From NCBI GenBank assembly GCA_013397695.1, contig VYZI01000085.1, forward strand, positions 2,123,172-2,187,171: a DNA stretch of 64,000 nt, given 5' to 3'. The translations under genes and the position numbers were made by a program. Positions 10,754-22,079 of the stretch are shown one piece after another (the stretch's first letter is position 1; each line of letters begins with the position of its first letter). The DNA is from Centropus unirufus. Its lineage: Eukaryota; Chordata; Aves; Cuculiformes; Centropidae. A model generated the notes under the pieces. That model ran no database searches and was not told the origin of the DNA. It saw only the letters and a list, made by a program, of their open reading frames with translations.

Positions 10754-11569
10754 GAAGCAGAAGCTTCCTTGTGTGGTAGCAACAGGATGCTGCTCTCCTC
10801 CAGGGCAAGCCATGACACCAGGACACACATCACATGAGCAGGGAAGCCACTAAAGATTTCAACCTATTGCTACCATTGCTTTCCCCCTCCAGATAATTTC
10901 CATATGCCTCTCTCTCCTTCCTAGGTCTCCAAGCCTCATTTTTTTAAGCCTCCCTTATTCCCTCAATACATCTCTTCCCTTTCCATCTGACCTCCCCCCC
11001 TGAAAAGCAATCCCAGCTTTGGGATATCTCCATGCTCTCCCTACCAGCTAAAGCAGCAGGACCAGCAATTGCAAATTACTCTCTTTTGCCCCAAATGAGT
11101 CAGCCCAGACTGCTTGCTGATGTGCTGGGGTACGGGGAATGCTCCCATCCTGTCCCTCCACGTGCAGTTTGGAGCCAAGGTGAAAGAGCAAGCCTGGCCA
11201 AAGCCAGCCTTTCCCTGCCAAAGGAAGCCTCCTGAGGACACCAGGTTTGCCAACGTGCCCTATTCTAAGGTATCAGTGGCTTTCCATAACATTTAAAATG
11301 CATGAAGTTGGTGGTGCAGAAGCGAGTTGGGTTTGGGGCTGCAAAAAGGAGGAAATTTTCACATCTGTCAGGTTAATTTAAATCAGGCTGGTTAGTCAGA
11401 GCAGTTCAGTCGTTCGGAAAGTCAAAGTAAGTCCTGAAGAGAAGAGTGGGGCCTCAGGGAAATCAAGAACACACACGGCTACCAGGGGGCTACACCGTTT
11501 GCTGTACCAGATTATACAGAGGAGTGTGAAAGCCGTGTGTGTGTCCCCAGTTTGCACGGGCCCACACGC

Positions 11570-11720
11570 ATTAACGAATCCAACTTGGAAGCACGAGCGA
11601 GGGGTCTTTTGTCCCTTAACACAATTAGAGCTGAATAGGTTTAATCAGCAGGTTGATAAATGACACGCCTGCTTAATTGGCTTAATTGCCAGGGCATAGA
11701 TTTTGTGGAGCGTGTTGCAG
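11570..11720. promoter_or_regulatory. Candidate conserved element: tandem TTAATTG sites
   Basis: The 9-mer gcttaattg occurs twice head to tail at 11671-11679 and 11680-11688. It is preceded by 'acacaattagagc', 'gtttaatcagc' and 'ttgataaatgac'. Closely spaced TAATTG cores are typical homeodomain (NKX/LHX type) targets. The block is lower in simple sequence than its surroundings. Regulatory function is inferred. Confidence 0.2.
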
Positions 11721-13740
11721 TGTGTCCGGACAATGGATGAAAGGCGGACCCACAGCCCTGGAAATGGCAGGCCCGCTCCTCCCCACGGGCTGGAAGAGCC
11801 GTGCATTTGCCACCATGAATTCCCTGCTGTGTGGTCCTCTTCCATGGCAGGATGCCGCCTTGTTTCAGTGTAGCCTCTAAATTAGTCCTGCCTTAATAGT
11901 TTTCACACCGTTTTAATATTCTGATGTAGGTATTTCTTTGAAGGACGTGAATCCTAAATAGAATCTTATCATTTCTGTATTTCAACATTATATTTGAGCA
12001 CCCATGGAAACGATGTCACACCGACTTCTACCCAGCATTTTACAGGATGCTCTCCTTTTCCTTTCTACCTGAGCATTTCTCTCCCAAGTCAGGTGTTTTT
12101 CTGCATGTAAAACCATAAAGGAGTCTTTCCAGGATTATAAAGCGGGTACATCTCAGGGTTCAAGCACCAGCTTTTGATCTTTGCTCTCATACTTAGTTAC
12201 AGCATTACTGCAGCCCCTAAATAACACCCGGCTGAATTGCTGGACTATAAACATGCCATTTGTAAAGATTCTCTGTGACAAAGATAGCAGGACCCAAATT
12301 GCTGGGCAATTCAGCTTCTCCTAATACTACGCATAGAGCAAGCCACCAGATTGTCATCTCTTTCAGCCCAGTATAAATAACTAGATATGAGCCGTCGAAA
12401 CAGAGATAAGAATCTGATCCACTGAGCACACACAGTTAGCCTTGTTTATTTTCTCTCCTCTAAGGGTGAGACAGGATCCTCTGAAGCAACGTGCGCAGGG
12501 AGATGTGCTAGCAAAGTACTCATCCTAGCTGCCAGCCTGGCTAGAAGATATCTGCTAATGGGAGACCTTCTGCAGACTATCAGAGCCTCTCTGGAAGGGG
12601 CTCAAATTGCCCACAAAGCATTAAATTTGAAAGGCTTAAGGGAAGGTGTTGTAAAATTTGTACATTACAGAAAATAAAATAAGATACAGCAGAGGTGAAT
12701 CCTGTATTATTCAGAAGCCAAACACACAAGAAGGTGAGACGGGACAGCATCTGGTGACAGCCCCATTCTCATAAGCCACCAAGACCTTCTGAGGGATCCT
12801 GCGCAATCCCCACCTGATCACTCAGCACAGGCAGAGAATCTCTTACTATTTTATAAAAGGTACATGAAAGCACTTAACTAAATTCAAACAATGTCCCAAG
12901 TATTTTGGTCCTGTGATATATTGTAGTCACGACTTAATTTTAAAAAATGAGGCATTAATTGTAGAGACAGTCTATATAGTGCAAAACTGCGTCTGCCTGT
13001 GTAAGAAGCAGTGATTTGAGTGTAGAGAGGATCGGGAGTCTTCTATTGTTGTCTGTTAGGTTGCTTTTGACACTTACCTCCCCTATAAAGCAGATTTCTT
13101 TGGGTGCCTCTGTTTCTCCTGGTTGCTGCTTCACCCCTCTGTTGCTGTGGCAGAGTAGTCATGTGGAAGCTCTTCTTCTGGTAGGAAGCTGACTTCTGTC
13201 AGGCCACTGCGCACAACGGTTTTTGCACTATAAATTTAAGAGAAGGTAACCTCATTATGCAATCATTCTTGTGAACATTGGGAAAGTTATTAAAATTTGA
13301 TGTGATCATTCATCACAGGCATATTTATTACAAAAACTGGTACAACAGATGTGGTTATGGTTTACAAGTCAGTGCTACAAGATAGAATGAGATGTTGGCA
13401 ATCGTCGTTTGTCACACTTGGCTGGGAATTAATTCATATTAAGTAATATTTCAAATGCATTGTTTTGGTTTTTTCCACCGTGCTTCCAGATGGACGCTTG
13501 TCTTCTCATAGCTCACTGCTTAAGCTCTGTAAACAGTTGTAACTTCTGATGCAAAAATGGGTAAATTACAAAAAAAAAAGCCCTAATATTACAGCTCAGC
13601 TTGTCAAACACAGACTGACACAGAGAATTGCTTGTGCAGTTTTCAGAGAGCAGGGCACGTCGTACACGTTAGCTGGCTTTACAAGGAAATGTTCCTTCTG
13701 GCTTGATATTAGAAATTATTTGTTCTGGAATAGATTTGTT
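11721..13740. other. Unique non-coding sequence
   Basis: No recognisable repeat or exon over about 2 kb. Confidence 0.5.
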
Positions 13741-13759
13741 GGTTTGTTTGTTTGTTTTG
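13741..13759. repeat. (TTTG)n microsatellite
   Basis: About four tandem TTTG units, preceded by a broken unit at 13736-13740. Confidence 0.85.
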
Positions 13760-16684
13760 AAGAACTCCAGTCCACCCGTACGGTTTCATTTCAGACATGC
13801 AATGTCAGTCAGGCACGCTCTGTTAGCCAAGAACATTTGCCTGCCCTGTGTCATCTGTGCAAACCTCTGTATCCTGTGTTTACATTCTGGACGGATTTTT
13901 TAGGCATACGTGTTTTCTAATATCAAAATGCTGAATAAATCAATCATACGTCAGACCTTGTGCGAGCAGTAACAACAGACTGGGGGTCCCAGCATTAACC
14001 AAGCCGCATAATTGGCAGTTAATCATTTCCTACCTAGTGATCTATAGGCACACTTGGTTCTGCATCCATGTAAATACCAGAGGATATGCAGAGAGCATCA
14101 GAAATGCCTCTTCTACCCCATCATTCATAGCAACTTTTGCACTCAACTGATCCAGTAACCTCGGTCATCAAAAATAATGACACTATCAAAAATATGCAGC
14201 TAAATAAGAGCACCTCATGAGGTACCAGAACTAATTTCTAAGGCCCTAATTCTTACTTTTCATTAACTATAGAAGCTGAAATATGATTTCTGTCAAATAT
14301 AGGCAAATCAATAAAAAATTAGCTTTTTAAATCCTTGGTGGCACCCACAATTTGGGCAGTTTCCTATCCTACATTTTCTACCTGATTTCTAAGAACTGTA
14401 GAGGTCCCTGAACAATGTCCTTAAAACCCTGCTAAGAAACGAGTCCCAATACCAGACAGATGGAAAATTAAGTTTAAGGTTGTATGAAAACACCCCTTAG
14501 CATTTGAGCTGCTGGGATAAAACAGCACAGATTCCTCTCAGTATGAGGCTGTCTTTGAGAGCAGCCGAGTTCATTGCAACCTCACTGTTTAATCCAAAAA
14601 GTGAAGAAACAGAACAATTTATCAAAAGTATAAACCCATGGTTTAACCCTGCTGCTCTTCACTCACACGGGAAAATGAGAGCTGTGTAGAGGAACCGCAG
14701 ACAGGATTACACTCGGGATTTCCAGGGGCAAGAATAAAACCAGACCATGTTCTCCCCACACATCGCCCCGAGCCCGCACCGCTCAGGTGTTTCCCCAGGC
14801 TCCCACTGCTCAGGTTCCTCCCCACCAGCTCCCACACTGGTCACGCTGATGGTCACCTCCACGTAATCCTGAGCTTGCAAGCCCTCTGCAGAAATACCAG
14901 CGTGGTGAATGTTAACGTGCTTGAATCCATAGTGATTTATGAAGCAAGTGAAGAGGTAAAGCTGGGCCTCCTTGTAGTTTTCAATGCACATAAATCAGTA
15001 TAAGCTTTTATACTTTAAATCAATTTTAATGTTTTACCCAATTTGTTTTCTAATATCAGTGACCTCAGGAGTTAGGACTACACTGGCCATGCTGCTGCTT
15101 TGGCTGCTGACAGACATTCACTGTAAAAAAACCACTTTTCTGCCACACTCAAAAGACACCTTGAGGAGAAGAGAGGGCTGAGAAGACTCTGTGCCTTGGC
15201 AGGTGTGGCATTCCTGTTGGATACACACAGCCTGAGCTCCTGCCCTTGCACCAAATTAAACACACCGGGGGGGTCACTCTGAACTTGGCACATCCTTGTC
15301 AGCCACCCGCTTTCTGACGCAACGGGTATTTAATTCTATTTGCAAAAGGGAAACTGATATTGTAGATGAATTTGAGTACGGGAGCCTGCACCTGATGGAC
15401 CTCGGAGGGCAAGGTAGCTCTGAGTATTCACAGCATTAGAAACCAGACAGGAGTAGCTGCAGAAGCTGACCTTCTGACTGACCAGTCTGTTCTCAAGGTG
15501 TCAGCCAGCATCACAGACATTAAAATAGGTTTTGTCAGCTACCATGGGCAGAGGGGGCAGTTTGCCTCCCTGGGAAAAGCCACAAGTACTGTACACAAAT
15601 AAAATGCACTCATTCCCACCTCTGCCGACTCCACAGCCTGTTGCTCATTCCCGCGTGAGGCTCAAGGAGACCCTTTTGGTCCACTCCAGCATCTCCCCTC
15701 CTGCTCCCAGGGAGGGAGATGCCCCCAGCCTGGCCTGCAGGGTGGTTCCACCCCAGGAGCAGCCAGGGCCCAGGCGAGCTGGGCCGGGGGGCTTTGCCCT
15801 CACTGAGCAGGTTGTTGCTGAGACAGAGCTCTCCTTCACCTGCCCTCAGTGTGGCTATAATAGCATCTCTTTGCTTTGAAATGCCTGGCTTTGGAGCCAG
15901 GATGAAGAGCATGCATCAGTTTTATGGAAATGTTATTAAAAGCCTTTTCAAAAGTTGCATCTGTGGTAGAAAAAAAAAAGAAGGGGGAGGCGAGTTTTGT
16001 CAGCAAAGTCAAACCCCTTGAGACACATTTTGTTTGCCAAACAATGTACACAAAAACCTGATTAATTTAAAGTTACATTCATATATTTTAAGCAGCCTTA
16101 AATTATTCATTTCCATTTTAAAAATATATCCAAGCACAATTGCTACAGTAATAAATTTTTAAGGCAGTGAAACATTTTACATCATAGTGGTCCCCAGAGC
16201 CTTTTCTTTGCATCTTGGGTTGTTGATTAAGCCAAGAGGAGTGGAATAGGAAAGACTGTGAAACCCTGAGTAAAACATTTCTGGATCTGGAGTTGCTGGG
16301 CACAAACCCTGGGAGGGGTTGAAGAGGGATTTGGAGGCCCCGTGGGCTGTCGGGCTGGCACGAGGGCCAGCGTTGTTGGTGCTGTTCCACAGGGACAGCC
16401 ACAGCGGGTTTCCTCCTCCCAGCAGCTGCTGCAGGCAGTGCCTGCATAGGGTGCAGTAGCTCGACACAAAGTTTAATGGCAGAAGCAGAGCACACAAACT
16501 CCTCTTCTGCTCTGCTGCCGTGACCCCTGAGTGAGCCATCCCACCCCAGGGCCTGAGTGTGCTCTCCTGTGCCAGTCTGTGGACTGAGATGATGTCCCCT
16601 CCTCTGCTTCCCAAAGAAGCTTTATACTGTCCCGCTGCGGCAAAGAGCTTCCCTGCTTATGCTAAGACGCACCTCATATATGAA
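13760..16684. other. Unique non-coding sequence, two GC-richer patches
   Basis: Patches at about 15540-15850 and 16260-16620 are richer in G and C and carry overlapping open frames on both strands (for example 16177-16614 -). None has a recognisable domain or a convincing splice frame, and CpG is not enriched, so they are not called as exons or CpG islands. The 94-codon frame at 14707-14991 (-) was looked at closely and not recognised. Confidence 0.45.
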
Positions 16685-17183
16685 GAGTCCTGGGTCCAGT
16701 TCTGGAATCCCCACTTGAAAAGGAGATGGAACTGTTGGAATGTGTCCAGAGGAGGCCACAAAGGTGATCTGAGGGCTCGAGCACCTCTGCTATGAGGACA
16801 GGCTGAGAGAGTTGGGGTTCTTCAGACTGGAGAAGGCTCCAAGGAGACCTTAGGGCAGTGTCCAGTACCTGAAGGGGCTCCAGGAAAGCTGAGGAGGGAC
16901 TTTTACAAGGGCATGGAGTGAGAGGATGAGGGGGAATGGCTTGAAATTGGAAGGGGGAAGATTTAGATTAGTTATTAGGAAGAAGTTCTTCGTTATGAGG
17001 GTGGCGAGATCCGGGCCCAGAGAAGTTGTGGCTGCCCCATCCCTGGAGGTGTTCAAGGCCAGGTTGGATGGAGCTTTGAGCACCTGATCCAGTGGGAGGC
17101 GTCCCTGCCTGTGGCAGAGGCCATGGAACTGGATGGGCTTTAAGGTTCCTTCCAACCCAAATCATTCTATGATTCTATGATTT
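16685..17183 (+). mobile_element. CR1 LINE, 3' end with ORF2 tail remnant
   Basis: It starts in the last codons of the CR1 reverse-transcriptase frame ('gtcctgggtccagttctgga', 'gagatggaactgttggaa', 'gtccagaggaggccac'). It continues through 'aggctgagagagttggggtt', 'gccccatccctggaggtgtt' and 'gatccagtgggaggcgt' to 'ccttccaacccaaatc' and two clean ATTCTATG units. The coding part is frameshifted and dead. This is one of the longest CR1 pieces in the window at about 500 bases. Confidence 0.95.
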
Positions 17184-18950
17184 TCTACCATTTTTGTGGA
17201 CAAAACAAGCCACCCTTTCTCAGGACAGCATCTCTTGCCATTCTAAAATTGTCCAAAGCAAGAATTATAATAAGCCAGTCAGCTACAAATCTGCACAGGA
17301 TTGCTGATATAATGATGCGGGGACTGCTTTGCTTTTCAAGCTGCAAACCCAGTGAAGTTTTACTCACAGATGATGCACAGAAAAGCCTTCCTCGGCTGAG
17401 AGTCATCTCAGCAAGTCCTCGCGATTTGTTTTCAAAGACTGGAGACAATAAAAAGCATCTAAGCTGCCTCTCCCAAACTCCACGGAGTGAGCAGAATGCA
17501 CAATGAAGCGCTGTCTGAATTGGTTCTTGACATGGAGTACAGCTACCAAAGCTGAAGCTTTTGAGTTTTTGACAATTAGAGCTCTATCCTGCCATCCTTA
17601 CGCAGGGAAGCTGATGGGAGTTTTGCCTGAAAGTGCTTCTGTGAAGCCAGAAATGTGAGACTGCCATGAATATTTTAAAGTAAAGGAGTTGGAATGTTCT
17701 AATGATCTTATGTAAATCTAGTCTACAAATTTCACTGGAAATGTTTTTAATGGGTCATTAAGCAGGGGAGAAAAGGTTGGAAAGCAGCCTGGGAAGGAGA
17801 ACCTTTTCAAAAGCCAAAACACTCCCTGCATTCTTCAGAGCCGCCCAATTAGCCCAGCTTGGGGAAGGCAGAGGAGAACCAAGTGACAGAGCTTCAAGTG
17901 TATGAGTAACGATGGGCAGACCTTCCAGTTTGTCAGGAGACAGCAGAAAGATAGTGAAATGCAGGTAGTAGGTTTAAATGCTAAATTTTAATCTTAGATG
18001 CAGTTTAAAATACCTGAAGTTTTTTTTTCCTCCTTATCATAAGTGCAAAAAAGCCCAAAAGTCCTGCAAAGATCTAGAATTAAGCAACGGCAAGAAAAGC
18101 GGTGGTGATGGCACTGGTGGGAGGGCAAGCACCTCATGGTTCCCTTCTGGCCGTGGTTCCTGCTCACCTGAAGGGTTCACCAGCCCAGAGGCTGGCGGAG
18201 GAGACCTGTTTAATTGCTGGTGAATTCATTCTTTTTCTCTTGTGAAGCAGCACAAATATTTCATAAGGATTTGCTTTAAAAAAAAACAAAACAAACCCTC
18301 AAACTTGTCCTTGGCAACTGAGGGAGTTTTCATGCCCAATTTCTGTAGTCTTTATGTGGATGCACACCATAATTTGCAATGTGGGAAGAGTGTATTTATG
18401 AATATTTTTGGTGATGAAGTGATTAGGATAAAGTTATATATGCACAGTAGGCAAACAGTTCTACAGTACACGTCTGGCACAGCTCACTCATTAAATCTCA
18501 TCAGTTTTCTGTTGACTTTTCTCTTGAAGATTTATTCCAGGACCAGCACTATGTCAGCACCATCTATGCTGCATTAGCAATTACTGATATGTACTTGGAA
18601 CGTTGCAATAAGTTCTTATTCAGCATATACGCAGGTCAAGGACTTTTCTTTGCTATAAGGTCTTAACTAGCTGTCCCCAGACCCATAAGTGCTGCCCAGC
18701 CCTGTTCCACTCCTGCATGGGAGCTACAGTAGGTTTTTCTCTCAGGTTCAGGAGTTTCAAGGCGAGGACTGATGGCACCTCATGCCCAGTTCTCATTCTA
18801 ATCGCCACTGAGCTTCTTCAGGGAGATGGAAGGCCTTCGTAACTGGACACCACCCCATATTCTCTTCCACAAGAGAATATTTTTCTCTTCATATCTGCTC
18901 CTCATCACCATAGCACAACAGCCAAGTTCCTCACAATCTCCAAGATGCCG
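17184..18950. other. Unique non-coding sequence, start of CR1-free block
   Basis: No CR1 or other young repeat was found from here to about 35.18 kb. The 109-codon frame at 17177-17506 (+) begins at the CR1 edge and has an antisense partner frame. It is not considered coding. Confidence 0.5.
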
Positions 18951-19062
18951 CCTTTACCTCCATGAGGTAAGAAAGGGCCCTTATCCTCATTTGGTAGAGG
19001 GGAACCGAGGTTCTGCAAGGATAACTTGTGTCCCCAAGGCCACGGTGACAACAGGCAGTGTG
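18951..19062 (-). mobile_element. Ancient MIR/CORE-SINE-like relic
   Basis: The blocks 'catgaggtaag', 'cttatcctcatttggtag', 'ggggaaccgaggttctgc' and 'aacttgtgtccccaaggcca' follow, in order and spacing, the reverse of the MIR consensus: gaggtag, tatccccatttta, gaggaaactgaggc, aacttgcccaaggtca. Divergence is high, as expected for an element older than birds. The order of four blocks makes chance unlikely. Confidence 0.6.
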
Positions 19063-19709
19063 CAACACCACATCCAGTCCACATTTAGCTGGTCAAGCAG
19101 TGGTCACAGAACCATCATAAAAGGCTGCAGAGCAGTAGAAGTGATCAGATTTAGGAGCCCTCCCTCTGTGTTTCTAGGGATCAGCAAATTTTCAATGCAA
19201 CAGTTACCTGAAAGCTTTGGATCATCACAACGGATCAGCTATTACACACGCTGAATTACCTGAATACCTGAATTAGCTTCAAAGCAGTAGATGCCTTTGA
19301 AGCACCAAAGCTCATTTGAATACCAATTTTTTTTACAAGGAAAAAAATAAGGTCTTACCCAGAGGTAGTGCTGATGCCAGAAATTCTAAGAAAAGACAAG
19401 TTTGCTTTTCTGTGACAAGCAAATCTTCCCAGCCTGCTTTGTCAGAAAAGGACGACCTGCTGGACTTATTCATGCAAGTTACAGATAAGATCTGGGACCA
19501 TTCCAGTGATTTTACAAGACAAGAACAATGCCAAGTACAAACAGAAATAAAGTTTGGAATAAACCATAGCAGTCAAGCCTCCTGCATAGAGCAAATCCCA
19601 ATGATTAAACCAGAAATCCATCAAGACAGATTTTCTCCCTAGTAATGTATTTAGAGACTCCAAAAAGGACTCAAAATACATAGAAGACAGCATTCATGCC
19701 ACCTTCAGT

Positions 19710-19720
19710 GGGGGGGGGGG
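19710..19720. repeat. G11 homopolymer
   Basis: Eleven G in a row. Length is likely to be unstable in sequencing and could be an assembly artefact. Confidence 0.9.
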
Positions 19721-20865
19721 TAAAAAAGTTTCAGTTATTTATTCAGCTTATTATTTATTCACATGATGTGAATAACTAAAATGGGCCAGGAAAAGTTTAT
19801 CTATACCACCAGCTACACATCCGATACTTGGGAGTGTCATTCTCCACATTTCTGATTGAGGAACTCAATTCCCTCTCAGGTTCTTTTGCTGATCTCAAGC
19901 ATCTGCTTTGGCCTCTAGCACAATTCTCTCCCAACCGAGGCTCGTAAAGCAAAACAGCTCCTCCCAGCCCTGCCTCAAAAGGTATGGGGAGGTGGGATAC
20001 AAAATGACTTAGTGTAGGGACACCTAGGATGTTCCCTACATCAATACAAGGGCTGAAGATACCAGACTGATTAGGACACTCATTCTTCTGTCTGCCATCA
20101 AGCACCAGAAGCGTTTCTTTCACTCTTGTTAGGAATCAGGGAGTAGAAAACAACTCTCTCTACTATTGATAGGGACAGGGAGTGTCGCTTGTATTTAGAC
20201 ATTAGAGTAATTTCCCTGTCACAATCCTTTAAACAGGTCAACATGTGCACTGGGTATTTATAAGCTGGTTCATTACTTGATTGCTTCTTCTTCCCTCCCA
20301 TATTGAGCTACACAAAGAACAACAAGAGCAGAAAACCTCACCTAGGGCCAAGGTGTTATTGATCATAATCATAATGTTATAATGTCAGCCCCTTGCATTT
20401 ACTACTGTACTAAATATTAATAAGAGTTAACTCTAAGTTATTGGCATTATTGCAGGAAGAAATTGGATATTGTGTATTGGTGTAAATTCCACCTTTTCCT
20501 CCTGCAAATATCAGTGCATGTAAAATATTTGAATTTTCACTGCATTAAAGGTTCTAAAGTTCAATGGTAATTAGTGCAATCAGGTGCCAAGTGATTCAGC
20601 TCCCAGGAGAGCAGTATCATAGAGTGAATTATGGCAAAATTCCAGGGACTGAATCTAGAGTATAATTAGTATAAAACTCACATTTTTAGCATGATGCAAT
20701 AATTACATAATTTGTTCTATGGACTTTGCAAAACACCTAAAATACAAGTAACATCTCATAATGCTGATGTTAATGTTTGAGAGAAAAAGCATGGTAGGTT
20801 GGGTAGATGTTTCTGCAGCACAATTCAGAAATCAAAATTACAGAACTCTAAGTGTGTCTAGTTTT

Positions 20866-20922
20866 CTTTAATATTTACTTAATATTATTAATTTACTTAA
20901 TATTATTCCTTAATATTTACTC
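20866..20922. repeat. AT-rich local repeat, ~21-bp units
   Basis: Related units around 'ttaatatttacttaatatta' recur about 2.5 times with small changes, probably from replication slippage. Confidence 0.75.
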
Positions 20923-22079
20923 TCACTTGCCTCCCACCAGAATCATTGCTGTTTTGTGTCTTTGATAACAAACAGGCTATCAGTGGAGGTAGTGCTCCAG
21001 AACCAAGAGTGTACCTGCCCCTTTACCAAAGAGAAATAATGAAATAATACGCAATAATTAGCAGCCATCAGTTTAAATTCTAAGTTTAGATCCTTGCTTC
21101 TGGAAAGTCTGGCAAACAGTTGTGATGTCATCCACATGAACAGCACTAAGGGATCAATGACACAACGTAGTTAAGACCTTGTATTTTGGGAATGATATCC
21201 TTCTGGCCGTTAATTGATTCCAAAGGTAAATTCAAAGATCCCTAGTGCTTATCTCTTATTTTAAAAAAGAATCTCCAAAAATTATACTTTAATAAAAGCA
21301 AAATCATCCTTGAATACTCAATGAGTGGGGCTATCACAATCTCTCAGTCGTGGCCCATTCAGATTGGCCACAGATAACAGCAGCTGAAGGAAAGCAGTTT
21401 TGCTTGCACCAGTTTTAATGAATCCCTGGATTCAAACAGATTTGCGTGGCATCATTGACTGAAGAACTGAGCTGCTCAGGCTGAAACTTTTCTAACAGTT
21501 GGGGTATTTATTAAGACTCTCTACCTTGCAAATTCTCCACATAAAATTAGGCTTTTAAACCAAACAACTGAATGAACCATGCAAGCAAAGATCGTGAAGG
21601 GTAGTTTGGTGAGCGAAATATCGAGCATCTGCTCACTGCCGGCGTTAGGACTGGAAACCCATAACTAACAGCTTCCTTCTGCCCTACTCCCGCCTTTATT
21701 CAGCATCCTTCAACCTCATCAGGGTTGTCCACTGTGGGAATCAACAGGACTCCTTTCAGTCCTACTCATTCAAAGCACCTTAGAGTTCAGGCGTGCCCCG
21801 CACGTAACCCCAGAAGGGAGAGATGATCGCAACTTATGCTAAACGATGCACTGATAAAGTTTGTCTTCATTTTATATGGCTGGGACCCATTTTTTCTAAG
21901 CTTTCCCAGGAGAAGTTGACATCATGTTGCATCAAGTTAAATAATCACCTAATCTAAATGAAATCAAAAGGTGAACAAACTCAGTTCCCCACTTGGTTCT
22001 TTTCCCCACCTAAGAAAATGGACAGGGTGTGCACTGTGCAAGGCTGATTAGAACTTAAAACAAACCAACCTGAACGCAT

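Larger units (their letters stand above)
9898..11569. other. Unique non-coding sequence, simple repeats
   Basis: It contains a (CA)7 run and a poly(A) tract, listed separately. Several overlapping open frames near 11032-11296 lie in a more GC-rich patch without splice support. Confidence 0.5.
19063..22079. other. Unique non-coding sequence
   Basis: It holds a G11 run (19710-19720) and an AT-rich local repeat (20866-20922), listed separately. The 108-codon frame 19316-19642 (+) has fairly coding-like composition, but no splice site pair or family was recognised. Confidence 0.5.

Noticed and set aside
14707..14991. 94-codon - strand frame with coding-like wording
   Set aside because: Composition looked plausible, but there is no clean donor at the end of the open part and no family was recognised.
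16260..16620. GC-richer patch considered as a CpG island or promoter
   Set aside because: GC is raised but CpG dinucleotides are not clearly enriched, and no transcription start features are visible.
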